From: Desulfuromonadaceae bacterium
GTDB lineage: Bacteria > Desulfobacterota > Desulfuromonadia > Geobacterales > Pseudopelobacteraceae
DNA length: 64,000 bases
Direction: 5' to 3'
NCBI GenBank assembly: GCA_028687585.1
Contig: JAQTZV010000005.1
Span: 1 to 64,000, forward strand
Part shown: positions 60,538 through 64,000 of the stretch, in pieces
Layout of the letters: the number at the start of each line of letters is the position of its first letter
Position numbering within the stretch: position 1 is the stretch's first letter
Notes under the pieces: generated by a model
Seen by the model: the letters and a program-made list of their open reading frames with translations, nothing else
Told to the model about the DNA's origin: nothing
Database searches by the model: none
Program-made: the position numbers and the translations under genes

Positions 60538-60834
60538 CTAATTGCTACTGCGGGATTCCAGCTCCTGAACCCGTTTGGCCAGCCGGTCAAATTCTTCCCG
60601 CGAAACCAATCCCAGGCGGTCAACGACCTTTTGAACTTCCTCTTCGGCGAGCGCCTGAACCTTTTCCCGGCTCTCTTTTGCAAGGCTCTGAATTTTGTCA
60701 ATAAACTGCTTCCCTTCATCTTCACTTATTTTGCAGCGATCCTTCATTTCTGCAACCAGCTCTTCAGCTTTTTTCTGCGTAATAGCCGCAACACCGATTG
60801 ACGTCATAACAGCCTTTTCAAGTAACTCAAGCAT
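60538..60834 (-). CDS. Phasin-like coiled-coil protein
   Basis: A 98-residue helical protein. An amphipathic start (LLEKAVMTSIGVAAITQKKAEELVAEM) leads to long heptads, and it ends VSREEFDRLAKRVQELES. It resembles PhaF/PhaI granule proteins and UbiK-like accessory factors. Coupling to the UbiB-like gene favours an accessory role in quinone synthesis. CGGGAGG precedes the ATG. Confidence 0.75.
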   Translation of the reverse strand: MLELLEKAVMTSIGVAAITQKKAEELVAEMKDRCKISEDEGKQFIDKIQSLAKESREKVQALAEEEVQKVVDRLGLVSREEFDRLAKRVQELESRSSN

Positions 60835-60925
60835 GGCATTCCTCCCGAACGTTTGTAGTGACCAGATGGTTCAGATTAACATAACCGGATTATATTGCAA
60901 ACGAGATACCTGTATCCAAGAGATC

Positions 60926-62221
60926 TTATTTCAGCAGCAAGGAGACCGCATGAAGCAGCAGGCCGATAACACCGCCAACCAATGTTCCATTCATACGTAT
61001 GAATTGTAAATCGGAACCGATACTCAACTCAATTTCACTGACATACTCATCGGTCTCCCACATTTTCACCGTTTCTGAAATATGTTTTGCGATCACCGTG
61101 CGCACGGCATCACCATAGGTACGCAACAGCTTTTCCAAGTGTTCGTTTAATGAATCTTTTAACTCCTGATTTTTTGACAATGTGCTACCCAGACCGGAAA
61201 CGGCTTCTGAAATCTTCTCCTGAATTTTTGAATGCGGCTGTTTCAGATCATTGCTCAACCAAACTTTGAGATCATTACCAAGATTCTTCACATAATCAGC
61301 TAAAAATGGATTTTGTACCGCCTCAAGCTTGATCGCCTCTATTTTGGCTCGCAACACGTTGTCGGTTCTCAATCTGTCGACAAAATCCGCCACGTTATTG
61401 TCAAACTTCTGCCGGAGTGTATGGGTGGGATCAGCATTAACCGTCTGAATATATTCGTTTATTTTCCTTGCAATCTTTTCACCGGCTCCTTGCGAAAACT
61501 GTTCACGGTTGGGAATAAAGTGACTAAGGAGCGGGTAATCCTTTGTAATCATTGAATCTATAGCGTTTGCAAGGCCTGCTTGCGCTTCCGGAGTTGCGAG
61601 CCACAGAGCAACACGATTGAGAAGTTCATCAAGAACTATTTGATGACGATTGTCATTTCTGAGTGTGTCGAGAAGCGTCCCAGCTGAAGAAGAGAGATCA
61701 AACTGTTCAACGCGGTCGTAAAGTGCCGCCCGCAGGATTTTTTGGACACGATCATCATCAATGAAGCCCAACGATTCAGAAACTGCACGGGTTAATCCAT
61801 ATGCGACGCCATCAGCGTTGCTACCGGACATAACGTATGCTGCAAGCCGCTCGGCCACATTTAGCTCTCTCAACTTGCATAGCAAGGTCTCGGGGGCAAG
61901 AAACTTATCCCGGATAAAGTCCGCCAGATTTCCGGCAATTGCATCCTTCTTGTTTTTGATTATGGCCGTATGCGGTATCGGAATGCCCAGCGGGTGCCTG
62001 AAAAGTGCTACGACGGCAAACCAGTCTGCCAGGGCACCAACCATAGCCGCTTCGGCAAAAGCTGCAATCCACTCCCATGCGCCAATCCCGTTTTGACAGC
62101 GCGCAACGACGAAAAGTATCGCAGCTCCTATCATCAATCCGGTTGCAACAGTTTTGTTTCTTCTCAGGATTTGTTTTCTAATATCCACTCGTTCACTCCA
62201 TGATAAAAAATTCTGGTTCAT
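60926..62221 (-). CDS. DUF445-family membrane protein
   Basis: A 431-residue protein. One hydrophobic helix at about 28-44 and a second region follow the N-terminus; NWLADWFAVVALFRHPLGIPIPHTAII-like residues in this part mark DUF445. A long helical middle and a C-terminal membrane segment (VGGVIGLLLHAVSLLL) complete it. Function is not established for the family. It overlaps the eutBC stop by four bases (ATGA), so it appears to be co-translated with the lyase. Confidence 0.85.
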   Translation of the reverse strand: MNQNFLSWSERVDIRKQILRRNKTVATGLMIGAAILFVVARCQNGIGAWEWIAAFAEAAMVGALADWFAVVALFRHPLGIPIPHTAIIKNKKDAIAGNLADFIRDKFLAPETLLCKLRELNVAERLAAYVMSGSNADGVAYGLTRAVSESLGFIDDDRVQKILRAALYDRVEQFDLSSSAGTLLDTLRNDNRHQIVLDELLNRVALWLATPEAQAGLANAIDSMITKDYPLLSHFIPNREQFSQGAGEKIARKINEYIQTVNADPTHTLRQKFDNNVADFVDRLRTDNVLRAKIEAIKLEAVQNPFLADYVKNLGNDLKVWLSNDLKQPHSKIQEKISEAVSGLGSTLSKNQELKDSLNEHLEKLLRTYGDAVRTVIAKHISETVKMWETDEYVSEIELSIGSDLQFIRMNGTLVGGVIGLLLHAVSLLLK

Positions 62222-64000
62222 TCATAACATTCAAGTAAAATACCGGAACGTTTGTATTCGATCATGCGCCTGACACAGGTTACCATATCGTTAATAGCGG
62301 CATCAGCTCTTTTTCCTCTGGGATGTATGCCGCAGATAGCAGTTGTCAGGGAATGGTCCATCTCCGGGCTCCAGCGAAAATTCCCTGTCGGATCTCTACC
62401 GTACGTCATGTACGCTGAAAGCTGGTTAAGGCCGGTCCCCGGTCGTTCTCCGATAACATGAATCAGAATGTCCGGTGTAAGCAACTGCGCCACATGATAG
62501 CCTGCCCGAACACGGCCGTTCTTAATGACAACATCAACGGTGCCGACCCGGAATCCTGCCGCCTGTAGCGACCATCTCAATTCAGGTAGAATGCTGCGCA
62601 GGCTTTCATTGATGCTGTCTGCATTGAGGCCATCCGATATGACAAACTGAAGCTGCGGAGCGACCGTCCCCTGGGCGTTGAGCCGGTAAACGACCGCGGC
62701 ATCCTTTTTATGTATCAACTCGCCGGAAGCCGGATGGCAAAGATAATCCTCCCGGTCTGTTGCATTTGATGCAACCGCAAGATAATGCGGGCAGCAGTCC
62801 CGAATAACAGCGGCGTCAAGAGTGGCATACAGGGCCCGTCGTGCATTCCGGTACAAAGAATCAAGCCGGGCAGAGACTAACGGCGGCTCAGAATATTCCG
62901 CGCCGAAACCATAACCGAGATCACACCCCTTTTCCTGCAGGGAGGCTATCTTCCTGAGCGCTTCTGTTTGTAATACATCGACAGGCCGGGAATCTCCACC
63001 CCCCTTCATATACCGGGCATAGAGATGAGCTGTTCTTTCAGACATGCCGGTTGTTCTGCCTTCCGAATCAAGGGCGCCGAGTGCGGTAAGCCTGTTCTCC
63101 ATAACGCTTGAAATGCATTTGTTCGCCACATTCCGGAGCCGCGGATGTTCACGGTACGACGTCGTCAGATAGCCGAGCATGGGATCGGCGTTCCCGGCAA
63201 CGGCCATCAGATAAGAGGGAGCCGCCATGCGTACAATGTTCTCGGTCAGGATACGAAGTTCACTAGGGGCAATGCCCATATGGAACGTCGAACAGACGTC
63301 GAGACCCATTGTTATACCGTGCAGCTTCGCCATTACCGAATCCTCCAGGCAGGCTCTCATGAGCTGCCGGCCTGTCCGGAATACTTCAGGGCCGATGAAA
63401 CCGGCAACATCGTTGACAATCATCCATTTCCCGAGACACTGCTGCCCCAGGTACCTGGCAAGTCCGTAACAGCGCGACTCCAGCGTCACCATGTCAACAC
63501 CCTCTGCCGACCCGTTGGTGACCTCCGAACCCTGCCCCGTTTCAAAATAGAGGCCATCAAACCCCTTTGAAAGCGCCACTAACCCTTCAACATCGAGGCC
63601 CAGCATGCCAACCAAGGCTTTTGAGGTCCCGGCCAGACTCTGAAAGCCAACATCAACTTTTGTCATGGCGCGTGCTGCAGACTGCTTGACCATATCGGAA
63701 AGCACACAATAACGGGTCGGGAGTTGCAGGCGTTCAACAATGCTCTGTAGCAGTATTTCAGTCCTGACAATGGTTTCAATGTCGTCACTGGCCGGATTAA
63801 GGCCGATTATGACGTCGCCGCAGCCATACGTCAGGCCTTCAAGAACTGAAAAGAGGATTTCGTCTTCACTGTCGCCGGGGCTGTTCGGCTGAATACGGCT
63901 GCCGAAATGCTGCGCAGACCCGATTGTGACAGGGCCATGCGGCGTTTTGTTCGGCAAAGTATTGACGATAGAGCGTGACACCTGAGAAAGCTCATCATTA
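62218..64000 (-). CDS. eutBC: Ethanolamine ammonia-lyase, fused EutB-EutC (5' end beyond the window)
   Basis: The frame is open to the right edge, with NDELSQ upstream of a GTG at 63981. The EutB part therefore begins about 100-130 residues earlier, outside the window. The visible EutB section has IQPNSPGDSEDE, YFETGQGSEVT, and FIGPEVFRTGRQ. After a linker near residue 380 comes EutC with QFVISDGLNADSINE, VIGERPGTGLNQ, and RRMIEYKRSGI. EutBC is a B12-dependent enzyme that splits ethanolamine to acetaldehyde and ammonia. Normally EutB and EutC are separate subunits. No eut shell-protein genes are nearby. Confidence 0.9.
   Translation of the reverse strand, partial: NDELSQVSRSIVNTLPNKTPHGPVTIGSAQHFGSRIQPNSPGDSEDEILFSVLEGLTYGCGDVIIGLNPASDDIETIVRTEILLQSIVERLQLPTRYCVLSDMVKQSAARAMTKVDVGFQSLAGTSKALVGMLGLDVEGLVALSKGFDGLYFETGQGSEVTNGSAEGVDMVTLESRCYGLARYLGQQCLGKWMIVNDVAGFIGPEVFRTGRQLMRACLEDSVMAKLHGITMGLDVCSTFHMGIAPSELRILTENIVRMAAPSYLMAVAGNADPMLGYLTTSYREHPRLRNVANKCISSVMENRLTALGALDSEGRTTGMSERTAHLYARYMKGGGDSRPVDVLQTEALRKIASLQEKGCDLGYGFGAEYSEPPLVSARLDSLYRNARRALYATLDAAVIRDCCPHYLAVASNATDREDYLCHPASGELIHKKDAAVVYRLNAQGTVAPQLQFVISDGLNADSINESLRSILPELRWSLQAAGFRVGTVDVVIKNGRVRAGYHVAQLLTPDILIHVIGERPGTGLNQLSAYMTYGRDPTGNFRWSPEMDHSLTTAICGIHPRGKRADAAINDMVTCVRRMIEYKRSGILLECYE

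Overview
The window is 64 kb of chromosome that reads as a member of the Desulfuromonadia/Geobacterales, the Geobacter-Pelobacter group. I base this on family recognition, not a database search. Indicators are a sigma-54 gene next to lptB/lptA, a permease-less PTS (EI, HPr, mannose-type EIIA) with HPr kinase and RapZ, a PilY1/minor-pilin cluster near a PilS/PilR-like pair and a prepilin peptidase, a thiol-disulfide isomerase carrying a CxxCH motif, and a large chemosensory cluster. Coding density is high. No gene-free stretch exceeds 300 bases, and no rRNA, tRNA, CRISPR array or transposase was found.

Layout. 232-8684 (minus): type IV pilus tip genes (pilY1, then a FimT/GspH-like pseudopilin, pilV-, pilW- and pilX-like) below a small membrane-anchored J-like zinc-ribbon protein that has a convincing -24/-12 promoter. 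8930-26451 (minus): a 19-gene colinear run with the order kdsB, pyrG, kdsA, kdsD, kdsC, lptC, lptA, lptB, rpoN, hpf, hprK, rapZ, EIIA, ptsH, ptsI, prepilin peptidase, sensor kinase, sigma-54 regulator, dsbC-like. It joins Kdo/LPS synthesis and export, sigma-54, nitrogen/carbon PTS signalling and pilus control.

26674-43577 (minus): a chemosensory cluster with cheW, a transmembrane MCP, a soluble receptor-like protein, STAS, cheY, cheA, cheR, two cheD, cheB, cheV, two hybrid kinases, a single-domain receiver and two degenerate histidine-kinase proteins without the phospho-accepting His. 43813-47089 (minus): a FapA/DUF342 protein and a PAS-containing sigma-54 activator. 47292-51782 (plus): dCMP deaminase, nrdR, ribD, ribE, ribBA and queH. 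51852-64000, mixed strands: ferredoxin, ackA, truD, trmL, serA, lgt, ferritin, a DUF1450 protein, a UbiB-like kinase, a phasin-like coiled coil, a DUF445 membrane protein, and a fused EutB-EutC ethanolamine ammonia-lyase that runs off the right edge.

How it fits together. RpoN (18280-19722), the PilR-like activator (9745-11121) and the -24/-12 promoter at 8754-8769 form a plausible local circuit for the pilus-tip genes. The prepilin peptidase would process the pseudopilins and the DsbC-like protein could assist the cysteine-containing PilY1. The chemosensory cluster carries the best candidate for something under-described: two pseudo-DHp proteins, a soluble receptor-like coiled coil ending in a CheR-tether-like pentapeptide, and a CheA with MshEN-like repeats in its linker.
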